A stretch of 64,000 bases of DNA. Source: Bog-473 sp963738135. GTDB taxonomy: Bacteria > Actinomycetota > Acidimicrobiia > Acidimicrobiales > RAAP-2. The notes under the pieces are model-generated. The model was not told where the DNA came from. It ran no database searches and saw only the letters and a list, made by a program, of their open reading frames with translations. The DNA is taken from contig CAVTVK010000006.1 of NCBI GenBank assembly GCA_963738135.1, forward strand, positions 248,001 to 312,000, given 5' to 3'. This document shows positions 29,285 through 38,337 of this stretch, one piece after another; position 1 is the stretch's first letter; each line of letters starts with the position of its first letter. The translations under genes were made by a program, and so were the position numbers.

Positions 29285-29728
29285 ATGATTGAGAAACCGA
29301 TTCTGACGCCGCCGGTCAAAACACGGCGCCACATTGGTCAGGCGATCAGTGTGCGCGGCCTCCTGGTAGAGGTGAGGAGGGCCGACGGAGTCAACGCCAA
29401 GATCGCCGTATTCCTCACCAACATCGTCGGATCGATGTGGTGCGCTTACGTGTTCGCCATCATTGCGTTGCTTGGATTGCGCCCAGCGCTGAGGCCGGGG
29501 GGTGAGGGCATCATCGCCTGGATTGCCCAAACGTTCCTTCAGTTGGTCTTGCTGTCCGTCATCATGGTTGGACAGAACGTACAGAGCGTGGCGAGTGATA
29601 TCCGTTCGCAGCACACCTATGACGACACCGTGCAGATACTCGATCGTCTCGATATTCACACCGAGGGCGGGCTCAAGGATCTGGCAGATCGAATCGACGA
29701 GCTTGCGGCAAGGCTGGGTGACACGTAA
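29285..29728 (+). CDS. DUF1003-like membrane protein
   Basis: 147 residues with two adjacent membrane segments (MWCAYVFAIIALLGL and WIAQTFLQLVLLSVIMVGQNVQS), preceded by VFLTNIVGSM. This matches the short DUF1003-type integral membrane family found near stress or metal genes. The C-terminal 35 residues form an amphipathic helix (ILDRLDIHTEGGLKDLADR). ATG 29285 follows aacgaggag. The codon usage is visibly less GC-rich than upstream genes, marking the left side of the accessory region. Function unknown. Confidence 0.75.
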   Translation: MIEKPILTPPVKTRRHIGQAISVRGLLVEVRRADGVNAKIAVFLTNIVGSMWCAYVFAIIALLGLRPALRPGGEGIIAWIAQTFLQLVLLSVIMVGQNVQSVASDIRSQHTYDDTVQILDRLDIHTEGGLKDLADRIDELAARLGDT

Positions 29729-29975
29729 TCGCTCTGTCGGTCAACCGGCGATCTTCCCTGATCATGAGAACAGACTCCAGATCGCGAGAATCCAGTGCAC
29801 CTGACGCTCAGGACCAGCTCGGAGTCAGACGCCTCAAACGTGCGTCTTCGAGCCGAACTTCGTGTCCCTGCTCCTTCGAATCTCAGGGCGGACCCAGGCA
29901 CCAATACTTTCTCAAAATGTGCCTAGACGAACGGAGGTTGCAGGATTACTTTCGAGTTCGAAAGGGGTGGTTGTC

Positions 29976-31032
29976 GTGGATGAAGCCAAGCTTGAAGAGT
30001 TCATGGGAATGATGGTCGGCTACATGACCGGGACCGCATTGTGCTTTGGCGTCGGCCTTGGTGACGAACTGGGCCTTTACAGGGCAATGGCAGGCGCGGG
30101 TGCTGTGACCGCAGACACCGTCGCATCACGATCTGAGTGCAATCCGCGTCTGGTTCGCGAGTGGTTGGACGGACAGGCCGCAGGCGGACTCGTCGGGTAC
30201 GACGCCGGCAACGACACCTACGAATTGAGCGAAGAAGCCACTATGGCGCTCGCCGACGACGGGTCACCCGTCTTCGTAGCTCGAGCCATGAACGCAATTG
30301 CATCTGTGTTCATCGACCTACCGAAGATTGCGACTGCGTTCAAGGGTGACGGAGCTCTGAGCTGGGGTGATCATGACCCGTGTCTGTTCAAGGGCACCGA
30401 GTGGTTCTTCCGGACCGGGTATCGAGCCATGTTGGCGACGCAATGGATTCCCGCACTCGAAGGAGTGGACGCAAAACTCAAAGCGGGCGCCAAAGTGGCA
30501 GACATAGGTTGCGGACATGGAGCGTCGGTCGTCGTGATGGCCGAGGCCTACCCGAACTCCACCTTTTACGGCTTCGACTTCCACGAGCCTTCGATCGCTG
30601 TCTCAAGGAAGCGGGCTGCCGATGCCGGCATCTCAGAGCGCGACAGAATTCGAGGTCGCCACGGCCAAAACATATGAGGGGGAGTTCGACCTGATCTGCT
30701 TCTTCGACTGCCTCCATGACATGGGGGACCCCGTCGGCATCGTCGGCCACGCGCGGGAGCAGCTCGCACCAGGTGGAACCGTGCTTCTCGTCGAGCCGTT
30801 TGCGCTCGATGGACGATCGACCAACATGGCGAACAACCCGATGGCGGCGATGCTGTATTCGGTATCCTCTGTGATCTGCACTCCCAACTCCTTGTCTCAA
30901 GAGGTCGGATTAGGTCTCGGAGCTCAGGCGGGTGAGGCCAGGCTTCGACGGGTGTTCGAGGAAGCGGGTTACACCCACTTCCGCCGCGCCACCGAGACGC
31001 CGTTGAACCTGATTCTGGAAGCTCGTGCGTAG
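29976..31032 (+). pseudogene. winged-helix class I methyltransferase (frameshifted)
   Basis: A Rv2258c-like methyltransferase: N-terminal winged-helix dimerisation part (GLGDELGLYRAM, WLDGQAAGGLVGY), then AKVADIGCGHGASVVVMAEA (SAM motif I), YGFDFHEPSI. The second half (EGEFDLICFFDCLHDMGDP, LAPGGTVLLVEPF, NLILEARA) is in the next frame; one extra base near 30635-30641 accounts for it. GTG 29976 is the family-like start. Repaired length is about 351 residues. The methyl acceptor is unknown. Confidence 0.78.
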
Positions 31033-31211
31033 CCGAGCGAAGAGGTAGGTGTTTCACCTTGGCCATTCGGTTCACTTCGACCCCGAACTCTGAGTTCTCA
31101 CGCGATGTACCGGGGGCACCGGCTTGTTTGGGTCTGCGCGGCCCGACGCTGTTCGGGCTATAAAGGATGCGGCGTCGCATCTAGGGCGACACCCCGGCAG
31201 GAGGGGTTGGA

Positions 31212-31481
31212 ATGGCGAAGATGGTGATTACTCATGACGTGGCCGACGTCGAGACCTGGCTGAGTTTCAAGCAAGAGCGAGTAGAATCCATTGCCGCCGT
31301 TGGTGGCAGGAACCCCGTGGACCTGCCCGCCCAAGATGGCAGTAATACCGTCGCCGTCATGGCTGACGTCGACGATCCAGCGGCCGTGATGGCAGCCCTT
31401 GCCTCTCCACCCGCTGAGGTAGGCGCGGCCATGCAGCGCCATGGGGTCCTACCGCCGCTGACGATCTTCATCGAGAAATAG
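31212..31481 (+). CDS. small hypothetical protein (ferredoxin-like fold likely)
   Basis: 89 residues, no signal or membrane segment. MVITHDVADVETWLSFKQER and the C-terminal PPLTIFIEK suggest a compact alpha/beta monomer like antibiotic-biosynthesis monooxygenase or EthD relatives. A strong ribosome site (aggagggg) precedes ATG 31212, and the leader contains a perfect six-base hairpin gatgcg-gcgt-cgcatc (31166-31181), which may influence expression. Function unknown. Confidence 0.65.
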   Translation: MAKMVITHDVADVETWLSFKQERVESIAAVGGRNPVDLPAQDGSNTVAVMADVDDPAAVMAALASPPAEVGAAMQRHGVLPPLTIFIEK

Positions 31482-31599
31482 GTCGTCACAGGGCCCGCGG
31501 CATCGCCGTGGGTATCGCACCCGACCGGGAAACCGGCGCAGTCGGTGGTTCTCAGGTGCCCAAGATCCAAGACCCAGTACCGAGGAGTTGCGTCCGAGC

Positions 31600-32160
31600 A
31601 TGGGCAAACTGATCTATGTAGCGATCACATCTCTCGATGGCTTTCTGGAGGACGAGGACGGCCGTTTCGATTGGGCCGCCCCTGACGAAGAGGTGCACGC
31701 CTTCGTCAACGACGTCCAGCGGCCGATCGGCACCTACTTCTACGGCCGGCGCATGTACGAGACCATGGTGTTCTGGGAGACGGCGGCCACCGGCGACGAT
31801 CAGTCCGCAGTCTTCCGGGACTTCACCGACATCTGGCGCGCTGCGGACAAGGTCGTCTTCTCTAGAACTTTGGAGACGGCATCCAGCTTGAGAACCAGGA
31901 TCGAGGCCACTTTCGACAGCGAGATGATCCGGCAGATAAAGGGGTCATCGAGAGATGACCTGACCATTGGTGGTGCCGAGGTCGCGGCACTCGCGTTCCG
32001 GGCCGACTTGATCGACGAATGTCATCTGTTTCTCAATCCGATCATGGTGGGAGGTGGAAAGCAGGCTCTTCCGAGCAAGGTCCGCACCCGACTCGATTTG
32101 CTCGATGAGGGGCGATTTGGCAACGGCGTTGTCCACCTCCACTACCGAGTGACCAACTAA
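31600..32160 (+). CDS. dihydrofolate reductase family protein (RibD C-terminal domain-like)
   Basis: 186 residues. The N-terminus KLIYVAITSLDGFLEDEDGRFDW, the central YFYGRRMYETM and the C-terminal DDLTIGGAEVAALAFRADLIDE plus LFLNPIMVGGGK are the DHFR/RibD-C reductase family pattern with an NADPH site around IGGAE. These proteins are unlikely to be the housekeeping DHFR; substrates are generally unknown. ATG 31600 has a cgaggag site. A second, distinct member of the family is at 33031-33675 on the other strand. Confidence 0.85.
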   Translation: MGKLIYVAITSLDGFLEDEDGRFDWAAPDEEVHAFVNDVQRPIGTYFYGRRMYETMVFWETAATGDDQSAVFRDFTDIWRAADKVVFSRTLETASSLRTRIEATFDSEMIRQIKGSSRDDLTIGGAEVAALAFRADLIDECHLFLNPIMVGGGKQALPSKVRTRLDLLDEGRFGNGVVHLHYRVTN

Positions 32161-32341
32161 AGGCTGCCCGGTTCCGCCCCTCCGGTCGCTCTCCGTGAAC
32201 GGTCAGAGACCAATCCCACCGATCCCGGACGGCCCCCAAAGAGGCCGAACTGTCCCATCTACCCGACGTGGGGAACAGCTCGACGACGGGTTCGCTCCAA
32301 TGGGGGCACGTCGCTGATCCTTGAAGTGTCAAACTCTCCGC

Positions 32342-32908
32342 ATGTCGAAGAGTGGCCGGACTCGCCGGACAGCAACCATCCTCGTTGCTGGAGGAGCCGT
32401 CCTGGTCCTGGCTGCAACGACCAGTGATGCCTTGATTGCACGATTGACGAACATTCCCCTTGGTCGGGGTACCGCCACAATCACCTGGAAGGGAGTAACG
32501 GGCCCGACGCCGACGATGAACTCGATCAGGGGTTCTGCTGGCGGCTACCAGGTAGCCGCGACGGGGCGGACACCAAGGACGCCTTCCACAAGCGGAACGG
32601 CAGCCTCGCCTCCTTCCCAATTTCCAATTGCAGATGTCAAAGGGACCGTCGGCGGGACCGGCTTCACGCTCAACATCGTCTTGACACTCCCAGCGTCGCT
32701 GACAACGAGCAAACTGCAGACCTTTGGTCATGTGACCGGAACGTTTCGGAATCAAAACGTTGCCGCAACGCTCACGGCGAACGTGAACTCGAGCTCCTTC
32801 GCGTTCGCAGGGACCATTGGATCGCTCCATGTTTCGGGTCATGTGTCACAGCCAAAGCAGCTCGGCAAAATGGAGACCGCTCGTGCAACGTTCAATGTGA
32901 CGAAATAG
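32342..32908 (+). CDS. secreted hypothetical protein
   Basis: 188 residues from ATG 32342 with an N-terminal signal or anchor (TATILVAGGAVLVLAATTSDA). The mature part is Thr/Ser/Gly-rich and beta-strand-like (GKGTxGGTGFTLNIVLTLPASL, GTFRNQNVAATLTANVNSSS), with no cysteine or known motif. Probably exported; no family recognised. It stands alone between convergent or tandem small enzyme genes. Confidence 0.6.
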   Translation: MSKSGRTRRTATILVAGGAVLVLAATTSDALIARLTNIPLGRGTATITWKGVTGPTPTMNSIRGSAGGYQVAATGRTPRTPSTSGTAASPPSQFPIADVKGTVGGTGFTLNIVLTLPASLTTSKLQTFGHVTGTFRNQNVAATLTANVNSSSFAFAGTIGSLHVSGHVSQPKQLGKMETARATFNVTK

Positions 32909-33030
32909 AAGGCCGCTCCTTACCTATCGCCAATTGCCTGCGACAGCCTCATGCCCTTTTCCGGCGACCGGGGGTAGCTCTACCTGGCTCCGACCCACCA
33001 GGGCGTTCGTGGGATGGGTTCTCCACCGGC

Positions 33031-33675
33031 CTATCGGCGAGTGAACGTGACGTGTGTGGCGCCGCTCCGGGTGCTGACGGCTTCCAGATCAAAGCGTTCT
33101 TCGAGTCCCTCGAGTCCATCCCACAGTCGCTCTCCGCGCCCCAGGACTATGGGGGAAATCACAATGTGCATATCGTCTATCAGGTCCTCGGCGAGGAACT
33201 GACGGACCGTGGATGGTCCTCCGCCGATGCGCACGTCGAGTTCGCCGGCAGCGTCCTTGGCGATCCTCAGAGCTTCGGCGGGGGTGGCGTCAATGAAGTG
33301 GAAGCTCGTACCGCCATTCAATTCGATGGTCGGCCTCGAATTGTGTGTGAGCACGAATACCGGCGTGTGAAAGACGGGATCGTCACCCCACCAACCTTTC
33401 CAATCCTCGTTGGTCCATGGGCCGCGTTGTGGTCCGAACTTGTTGCGGCCCATGATCTCGGCACCGATGCCAGTTCCCCAATTGTTGGCGAAGGCTTCGT
33501 CAGCACCGTTGCTTCCGCCCGGCTCTCCATGCATCTTGCGGAATGTACGAGTGTTCAGAATGGGCTCGAGGAGCCTGCTTCCAGCATGTCCGAATGGCTG
33601 TTCGAAGGATTGCCCCTCACCGGCACCGAAGCCGTCGAGCGAAACCGCGAAGTTGTGAACACGAACTCGTGACAT
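33031..33675 (-). CDS. dihydrofolate reductase family protein
   Basis: 214 residues, longer type of the DHFR/RibD-C family: RVHNFAVSLDGFGAG at the N-terminus, IGAEIMGRNKFGP, WKGWWGDDPVFHTPVFVLTH, then ELDVRIGGGPSTVRQFLAEDLIDD and HIVISPIVLGRGERLW. NADPH-dependent reduction is expected; the substrate is not known. Convergent with the secreted protein gene upstream. Unrelated at close level to the 31600 gene, so not a recent duplication. Confidence 0.85.
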   Translation of the reverse strand: MSRVRVHNFAVSLDGFGAGEGQSFEQPFGHAGSRLLEPILNTRTFRKMHGEPGGSNGADEAFANNWGTGIGAEIMGRNKFGPQRGPWTNEDWKGWWGDDPVFHTPVFVLTHNSRPTIELNGGTSFHFIDATPAEALRIAKDAAGELDVRIGGGPSTVRQFLAEDLIDDMHIVISPIVLGRGERLWDGLEGLEERFDLEAVSTRSGATHVTFTRR

Positions 33676-34052
33676 TCATATTCTCCTTGGAACTCTTGAG
33701 GCATTGGCACACGAGTCTCGGCGAGCACAAACAAGGGACAAGGGGACGTCCCGAAGAAGCCGCCCGACGGTGGGAGGAACGGTGATGGATCACTCAAGCA
33801 CCTACTCAAGTCTATGCAGCACGGAGCTGAATGGTCAAGCATTCACTTAACTATTAACGTGTTTGGGACTTTGAGGTCCGAACCCGAAACCTGGGCGGAT
33901 TGACAGTCGCTAAACGAAGTGGGAACCGGCTGGAAGGCGTCGGGGGCATTGCCCCCTCGGCTCAGACCGTCGCCGTCCCCCGCGTTATGCGGCATGCAGG
34001 TTCCGCGGAAACTGGACAGGTTCTGTCCCCTTTGGATGGGATACTCGAAAGC
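33676..34052. other. intergenic region, 377 bases
   Basis: No gene recognised. Rather AT-rich in the middle (cattcacttaactattaacg near 33840). A TTGACA hexamer occurs at 33899-33904 without a convincing -10 partner. It should contain the promoters of the divergent DHFR-like and DinB genes. Confidence 0.6.
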
Positions 34053-34622
34053 ATGCCGCTCAACGCACCCCTAATCCAAAGCGAGCATGAAGGCCTGCTC
34101 ACCTTCCTTGAACACCAGCGTGAAGCAGTCCGCAATGCCACATACGGATTGTGTGAGGGTCAAGCTCGGGTCCAGCCCACTCCGAGCGGACTGAGCCTGG
34201 GCGGACTCGTAAAGCACCTCACCGACGCAGAACTCGGGTGGACCGACCGCGTTCTGGGCGTAGCGCCGAGCGACACGGCTTTCGACGATTACATGGCGAG
34301 CTTTGTTCTCTCAGAAGATGAAACTCTGGCTGCAGTACTCCTTCAGTACGAAGACGCGTGTGCCCAAACCGATGCAGTGATTGGTGGGATAGACGACTTG
34401 GGGCGCCATGTATCACTTCCCGATGCACCCTGGTTTCCTGATCCCGAGGGTTGCACGGTTCGGTGGATCCTGCTCCACCTCATCGAAGAGACCGCACGCC
34501 ACGCCGGGCATGCCGACATCATCCGCGAAGCTCTCGACGGTGCGTTGAGCGGTCCGCTCATGGCAGCGGTGGAGGGATGGCCAGGAGACGGGTGGGTAAA
34601 GCCGTGGCGACCAGCGGGCTGA
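34053..34622 (+). CDS. DinB family protein (DUF664-like)
   Basis: 189 residues with the DinB four-helix bundle pattern: LTFLEHQREAVRNATYGL, LGGLVKHLTDAELGWTDRVLG (first metal His), and CTVRWILLHLIEETARHAGHADIIRE carrying the HxxxH second pair. Members of this group bind a metal and are suspected thiol transferases using mycothiol or bacillithiol. ATG 34053 is chosen because upstream codons do not match. An in-frame start at 33900 would add 51 unconserved residues. Confidence 0.85.
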   Translation: MPLNAPLIQSEHEGLLTFLEHQREAVRNATYGLCEGQARVQPTPSGLSLGGLVKHLTDAELGWTDRVLGVAPSDTAFDDYMASFVLSEDETLAAVLLQYEDACAQTDAVIGGIDDLGRHVSLPDAPWFPDPEGCTVRWILLHLIEETARHAGHADIIREALDGALSGPLMAAVEGWPGDGWVKPWRPAG

Positions 34623-34652
34623 CTGTCCGGCCCGGCGAAAGTGGTCTCCAAG

Positions 34653-34677
34653 CCGGCGAACAGGGACACCCTGCCGG
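34653..34677 (+). repeat. intergenic hairpin repeat, half copy
   Basis: Reads ccggcgaacagggacaccct, matching the second half of the longer copy at 41943-41985. It lies between the DinB gene and a methyltransferase remnant. Confidence 0.6.
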
Positions 34678-34789
34678 ACCTAACGAGCGCGTCGCCTCCA
34701 AGAGCGTCTCTGCCGGGCTTCCTCCGATTTCCTTGGGTTCTCTCGGACTTTCTCCCGCTTCCCTCCCTGAACCTCAAGATGCTCCTGCA

Positions 34790-35029
34790 AGCGCCCGGCT
34801 TTCTCCGAAGCTGCTCGACCATGTGCGGAGAGAGCTCGATGCCATACACCGGTACACCAAGTGCACTGAGGGGGAGGGCGATGCGCCCTGTACCAACGGC
34901 GAATTCGAGTACAGAGCCGCCGCCCGCGAATTCCATCAGGAGATCCACCATCGGGTCGACAACCGAAGGAACTGACTCGTAGGCGTAGGTCGCGTCGTAG
35001 ACCTCGGCAGTTTCTCGGTCCCAGACGAT
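34790..35029 (-). pseudogene. N-terminal remnant of a SAM-dependent methyltransferase
   Basis: On the minus strand the sequence IVWDRETAEVYDATYAYES, then MVDLLMEFAGGGSVLEFAVG, TGRIALPLSALGVPVYGIEL and SPHMVEQLRRK is the start of a class I methyltransferase through SAM motifs I and II. After about residue 80 the similarity stops and the frame runs on through unrelated sequence. The start codon region is also unclear (ATG 34951 lies inside the conserved part). A truncated gene. Confidence 0.6.
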
Positions 35030-35099
35030 CGAACCCGTTCCACGAAGAGCATGTCATAGGCGATGAAGCGCCGCTGATCCGGCGTTATGACACAGACCC

Positions 35100-35774
35100 C
35101 TACCGCCTATTGGCAACCACTACGTAGGCCTCGGCTGATATCGGCGTGACCGCAGCGCTCCAGCCGAGGTGGCCCAAGCAACGCTCCAGCTCTGACGGGT
35201 TGTAGGCGTTCTTGACGATGGTGAACTCCTGACCGTCCCACAGCTTGCGGTGGGCGTCGCTACCGGTCGGATCGTTGGCGAAGGTCGAAACGCCGTCAGA
35301 GTCGAGAATCCCGTCATCGACCATCACCACGCACCCCTTGGGTGCGAGCGCGTCCGCCACCATGTCCCAGAAAGGCTCAAAACGAGTCTCGGGGACGTGC
35401 GAGAGCCAGAATCCTGCGAATACCAAGTCGTAGAGCCCTTGAGGGACATACTCGAACAAGTTTGCCTCTACATATTCCAGCCGCTCGTCACCATTGAACT
35501 CACGATTTATCGCAAGCATCTCGCTGGAAGCGTCGACGGCAGTCAGTCGCTCGCACAATCCAAGCAGAGGCTTGGTGAAACGTCCCCATCCTGCGGCAAG
35601 TTCAAGACAGCGCGAGCTTGGTGGACAGTAAGACTCAACGACTCCGGTGAGCGTTCCCAATGCAGCCGAAGCAAGCTCGTCTGGCGCTATATCGGTGAGA
35701 CCGAGCGTCGTCAACTGGCGTGCTTCCTCATTGTAAAAGTCGATCTGTTCGCGAATCTGGGCGTCATCGCTCAC
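35100..35774 (-). CDS. class I SAM-dependent methyltransferase
   Basis: 224 residues. The N-terminus (IREQIDFYNEEARQ) is followed by RCLELAAGWGRFTKPLL (motif I), LTAVDASSEMLAINRE (motif II), LYDLVFAGFWLSHVPE (motif IV) and ALAPKGCVVMVDDG (post-motif). Complete and uninterrupted, unlike its truncated neighbour at 34790-35029, to which it is not closely similar. The methyl acceptor is unknown. Confidence 0.85.
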   Translation of the reverse strand: MSDDAQIREQIDFYNEEARQLTTLGLTDIAPDELASAALGTLTGVVESYCPPSSRCLELAAGWGRFTKPLLGLCERLTAVDASSEMLAINREFNGDERLEYVEANLFEYVPQGLYDLVFAGFWLSHVPETRFEPFWDMVADALAPKGCVVMVDDGILDSDGVSTFANDPTGSDAHRKLWDGQEFTIVKNAYNPSELERCLGHLGWSAAVTPISAEAYVVVANRR

Positions 35775-35896
35775 ATTTCAATGCTCCCACATTCTCTATT
35801 GGGGCCACCTATATCCGGGGAAGTGGGCTACCCGCGAAGAGCGAGCAGCGAGTCTGGTCGAGTCGCTTGGCCCGCAACCCGTAGGATCAGCACGGC

Positions 35897-36289
35897 ATGA
35901 ATGGCTCGATCCAAAAAACGCTGCGCAGGCTCACGCAACTGACAAGACCGCTCGCCATGCGATCGGCTGGTTCGGATCATTCCAAGACCTCGGTCGTACG
36001 TCACGTCGGGCGCCACTCGGGTCGCGACTACGAGACCCCAGTCGTGGCAGTTGAACACGACAAGAGCTTTCTAATTGCCCTCCCATACGGCGAACGCACT
36101 GATTGGGCGAAGAACGTCCTCGCAAGCGGGGTAGCGAGCGTCGTAAACAATGGGCAGACCTATGAAGTCGATCAGCCTCGGGTGATCCCCATGACGGATG
36201 CAACGCAGTACTTCGCCGCGAAAGAACAGAAGCTCCACCGGCGCTTCGCCGTCGATACATGCCTCCAGGTCCATCGCTTTGCGCACTAG
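35897..36289 (+). CDS. nitroreductase family deazaflavin (F420)-dependent oxidoreductase
   Basis: 130 residues of the DDN-like split-barrel family: VVRHVGRHSGRDYETPVVAVE is the hallmark R.GR.SG..Y.TPV, followed by FLIALPYGERTDWAKNVLASG. These enzymes reduce substrates with F420H2. ATG 35897 directly gives the family start. Supports an F420-using host. Substrate unknown. Confidence 0.88.
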   Translation: MNGSIQKTLRRLTQLTRPLAMRSAGSDHSKTSVVRHVGRHSGRDYETPVVAVEHDKSFLIALPYGERTDWAKNVLASGVASVVNNGQTYEVDQPRVIPMTDATQYFAAKEQKLHRRFAVDTCLQVHRFAH

Positions 36290-36473
36290 AGCCGAGCAAG
36301 ATTGAGAACACCCATTATTTGGAGAGGTGCTGATCCAGTACGAACCCTCCAGTGATGGCCACAGTGCCGGCGTACAGGGACACTTTGAGGGTCTCGTGCA
36401 AGCCAGCCCCTCAGATGTAACGCTTGGGATGCTGAGGACGACGGCTTCATGACGTGATCGAGGAGGGAGTGGC

Positions 36474-36866
36474 GTGAACCTGTGCCAGGTGAACCTCTTT
36501 GTGGAGGACTTCGCCACAATGCTCTCGTTCTATCGAGACGCTCTGGGATTTCAGACAAACGAAATCGATCCTGGTCCCCCGTCCATCCCGATGGTGAACT
36601 GGGTTTCCCTGCGCTCCGGAAACGCGAGTATCGAGCTCTTCGACGCGCAGACGTTCTGGGATTCAAGCCTGCTGCGCCGTGCCAACCGGGACACCACACA
36701 GTTGTGCTTCACCGTCGAAAGCGTGGCGCACGAACGAGCGCGTCTCAAGGCCGCGGGCGTGGACTGTGACCCCATCGTCAGAGAGGAATGGGGTGCGTAC
36801 TCGTCCTTTCGGGATCCAGAGGGTCACTGGCTCCAGATCTTCGAGGTACACACCCAAACTTCCTAG
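36474..36866 (+). CDS. VOC family protein (glyoxalase/bleomycin-resistance-like)
   Basis: 130 residues, two betaalphabetabetabeta modules: VNLFVEDFATMLSFYRDALGFQ at the N-terminus and TQLCFTVESVAHERARLKAAG plus YSSFRDPEGHWLQIFEV at the C-terminus, where the E near the end is a usual metal ligand. GTG 36474 is behind a gaggag site. Could be a metal-dependent isomerase, dioxygenase or drug-binding protein. Confidence 0.85.
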   Translation: MNLCQVNLFVEDFATMLSFYRDALGFQTNEIDPGPPSIPMVNWVSLRSGNASIELFDAQTFWDSSLLRRANRDTTQLCFTVESVAHERARLKAAGVDCDPIVREEWGAYSSFRDPEGHWLQIFEVHTQTS

Positions 36867-36921
36867 TCGACCATCTCTTCGATCGGCCGGATCCCGCGAG
36901 GACGCAGCACGCAGCCTCCTA

Positions 36922-36941
36922 CCCGGCGAACTGGGGCGCCC
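36922..36941 (+). repeat. intergenic hairpin repeat, half copy
   Basis: Reads cccggcgaactggggcgccc, a divergent match to the second half of the repeat at 41943-41985. It sits just upstream of the luciferase-like gene. Confidence 0.45.
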
Positions 36942-36967
36942 AGATCCCAGCGTCGTAGCCTCTTAGC

Positions 36968-37885
36968 GTGCGGCCGTTTCGATTTGGCTTCCAGGTAGGT
37001 GAGTGCTCCGCCGACGAGCTGCGCTCACTGGCCCGAGCGGCTGAGGAAGCTGGCTTTGACGTCATGCACTCCTCGGATCACGTCGCCGATGCATGGTCAC
37101 CTCTGACATCTTTGATGGCTATCGCCGACTGCACAACAACTCTTCGCATCTGCCCGCTCGTTCTGAACAATGATTTTCACCACCCGGTCCATCTGGCCCA
37201 AGAATTGGCCAGCCTGGACCATCTGAGCGGGGGTCGCCTCGAAGTAGGGATCGGGGCAGGACATTCCTTCACCGAGTACGAGTCCATTGGACAGCACTTC
37301 GATCCAACTTCGGTTCGCAAGGCCCGGTTGGCCGAGTCGATCGAGATCATCCGTCGGCTCCTCAACGGCGAGGCTGTGACGTACCACGGTGAGCACTACG
37401 ACCTCGACAATGTGCGCACCCTTTGCTCACGCCAAGACCAGGTACCTCTGCTCGTGGGTGTGAACGGCAAGCGGGCTCTCGCTCATGCGGCACGCCATGC
37501 CGATGTCATCGGACTCACAATGCTCGGGCGCACGCTCGAAGACGGTCAGCGCCACGAGGCCCGCTGGGAACCAGGGCGACTCGACACCACTGTCAACTAC
37601 ATCAGGGAGCAAGCTGGGGAGCGCTTTGGCCAGGTGGAACTCAACGTGTTGGTGCAAGCCGTCGTAGTCACGGGTGACCGGCAGGAGGCCACCGAACAGG
37701 TGGTTTCCCGAGTCTCCGGCCTCAGCGTTGCCGACGCTCTCAGCACACCCTTTCTGGCTATCGGGACTCACGACGAGATCGCCGATCACCTTGTAGCGTG
37801 CCGGGATCTCTGGGGAATCTCCTACTTCAGCGTTCGAGATATTGCTGGCTTCGCCCCGGTGATCGAGCGGCTCAAAGGTATCTAG
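36968..37885 (+). CDS. LLM class F420-dependent oxidoreductase
   Basis: 305 residues of the luciferase-like monooxygenase superfamily, actinobacterial F420 type: FRFGFQVGECSADELRSLAR, MHSSDHVADAWSPL, LAQELASLDHLSGGRLEVGI (with the typical GRL..G.G) and IPLL/VPLLVGVNGKRALAHAARHAD. F420 binding is inferred from family. GTG 36968. Substrate unknown. Same strand as the VOC gene, 101 bases away. Confidence 0.88.
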   Translation: MRPFRFGFQVGECSADELRSLARAAEEAGFDVMHSSDHVADAWSPLTSLMAIADCTTTLRICPLVLNNDFHHPVHLAQELASLDHLSGGRLEVGIGAGHSFTEYESIGQHFDPTSVRKARLAESIEIIRRLLNGEAVTYHGEHYDLDNVRTLCSRQDQVPLLVGVNGKRALAHAARHADVIGLTMLGRTLEDGQRHEARWEPGRLDTTVNYIREQAGERFGQVELNVLVQAVVVTGDRQEATEQVVSRVSGLSVADALSTPFLAIGTHDEIADHLVACRDLWGISYFSVRDIAGFAPVIERLKGI

Positions 37886-37946
37886 GAGGTATCCCCGTTG
37901 TGCCTGCTTAAGACTGGTCGCAGGTGCTGCAACTCGTTCGTAGCAC

Positions 37947-38296
37947 CTAGAGGTTCTCGATGATCCGAATCAGTTCTTCTCGGTGATACCCCTGGCGTTG
38001 GGCGAACCGCAGAAGGTCTCGCGCTCGTGACAGGACTGCTTCTCGTTCTGGTGCCGTGCCGGTGACTGTCACACCCCGTCCTCGCCGGAACTCCAACAGG
38101 CCTTCGTCGCGAGCAATCGCAAGGCTCGAAAGACGGTGTTCGCGTTCACGCCGAGGACGGCGGCAAGGTCCTTTGCTGGGGGCAACCTTTCGCCAGGCTT
38201 CGCCTCACCGTCAGCGATTGCACGGCGAATCTCACTCGCGACCTGCTCATAGAGGGCGAACCCCTCGACTTCGGTGCGCACCTTGACCTCTAGCAT
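37947..38296 (-). pseudogene. GntR family (YtrA-type) transcriptional regulator (frameshifted)
   Basis: A winged-helix GntR regulator with a short C-terminus. The first frame (ATG 38296) gives FALYEQVASEIRRAIADGE, KPGERLPPAKDLAAVLGVNANT and VFRALRLL; the second gives RDEGLLEFRRGRGVTVTG and a helical end (LLRFAQRQGYHREELIRIIEN, stop 37947-37949). One missing base near 38109-38113 joins them into about 116 residues, normal for the YtrA subfamily. It probably represses itself and the divergent membrane-protein gene through the palindromes overlapping its own start. Confidence 0.8.
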
Positions 38297-38316
38297 GATG
38301 CTAAGTATGCTAGCAC
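38290..38316. promoter_or_regulatory. putative GntR operator
   Basis: ctagcatgatgctaagtatg followed by ctagca contains a 13-base palindrome tagcat-g-atgcta and further atgcta/tagca half-sites. It overlaps the gntR start codon (38294-38296) and lies 22 to 48 bases before the divergent ATG at 38338, a good position for autoregulation. Confidence 0.55.
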
Positions 38317-38337
38317 CATCGTCCGAGAGGTGGATAC

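Noticed and set aside
33899..33904. TTGACA as a sigma-70-like -35 box
   Set aside because: No TATAAT-like element lies 16-18 bases downstream, and the DinB start is about 150 bases away.
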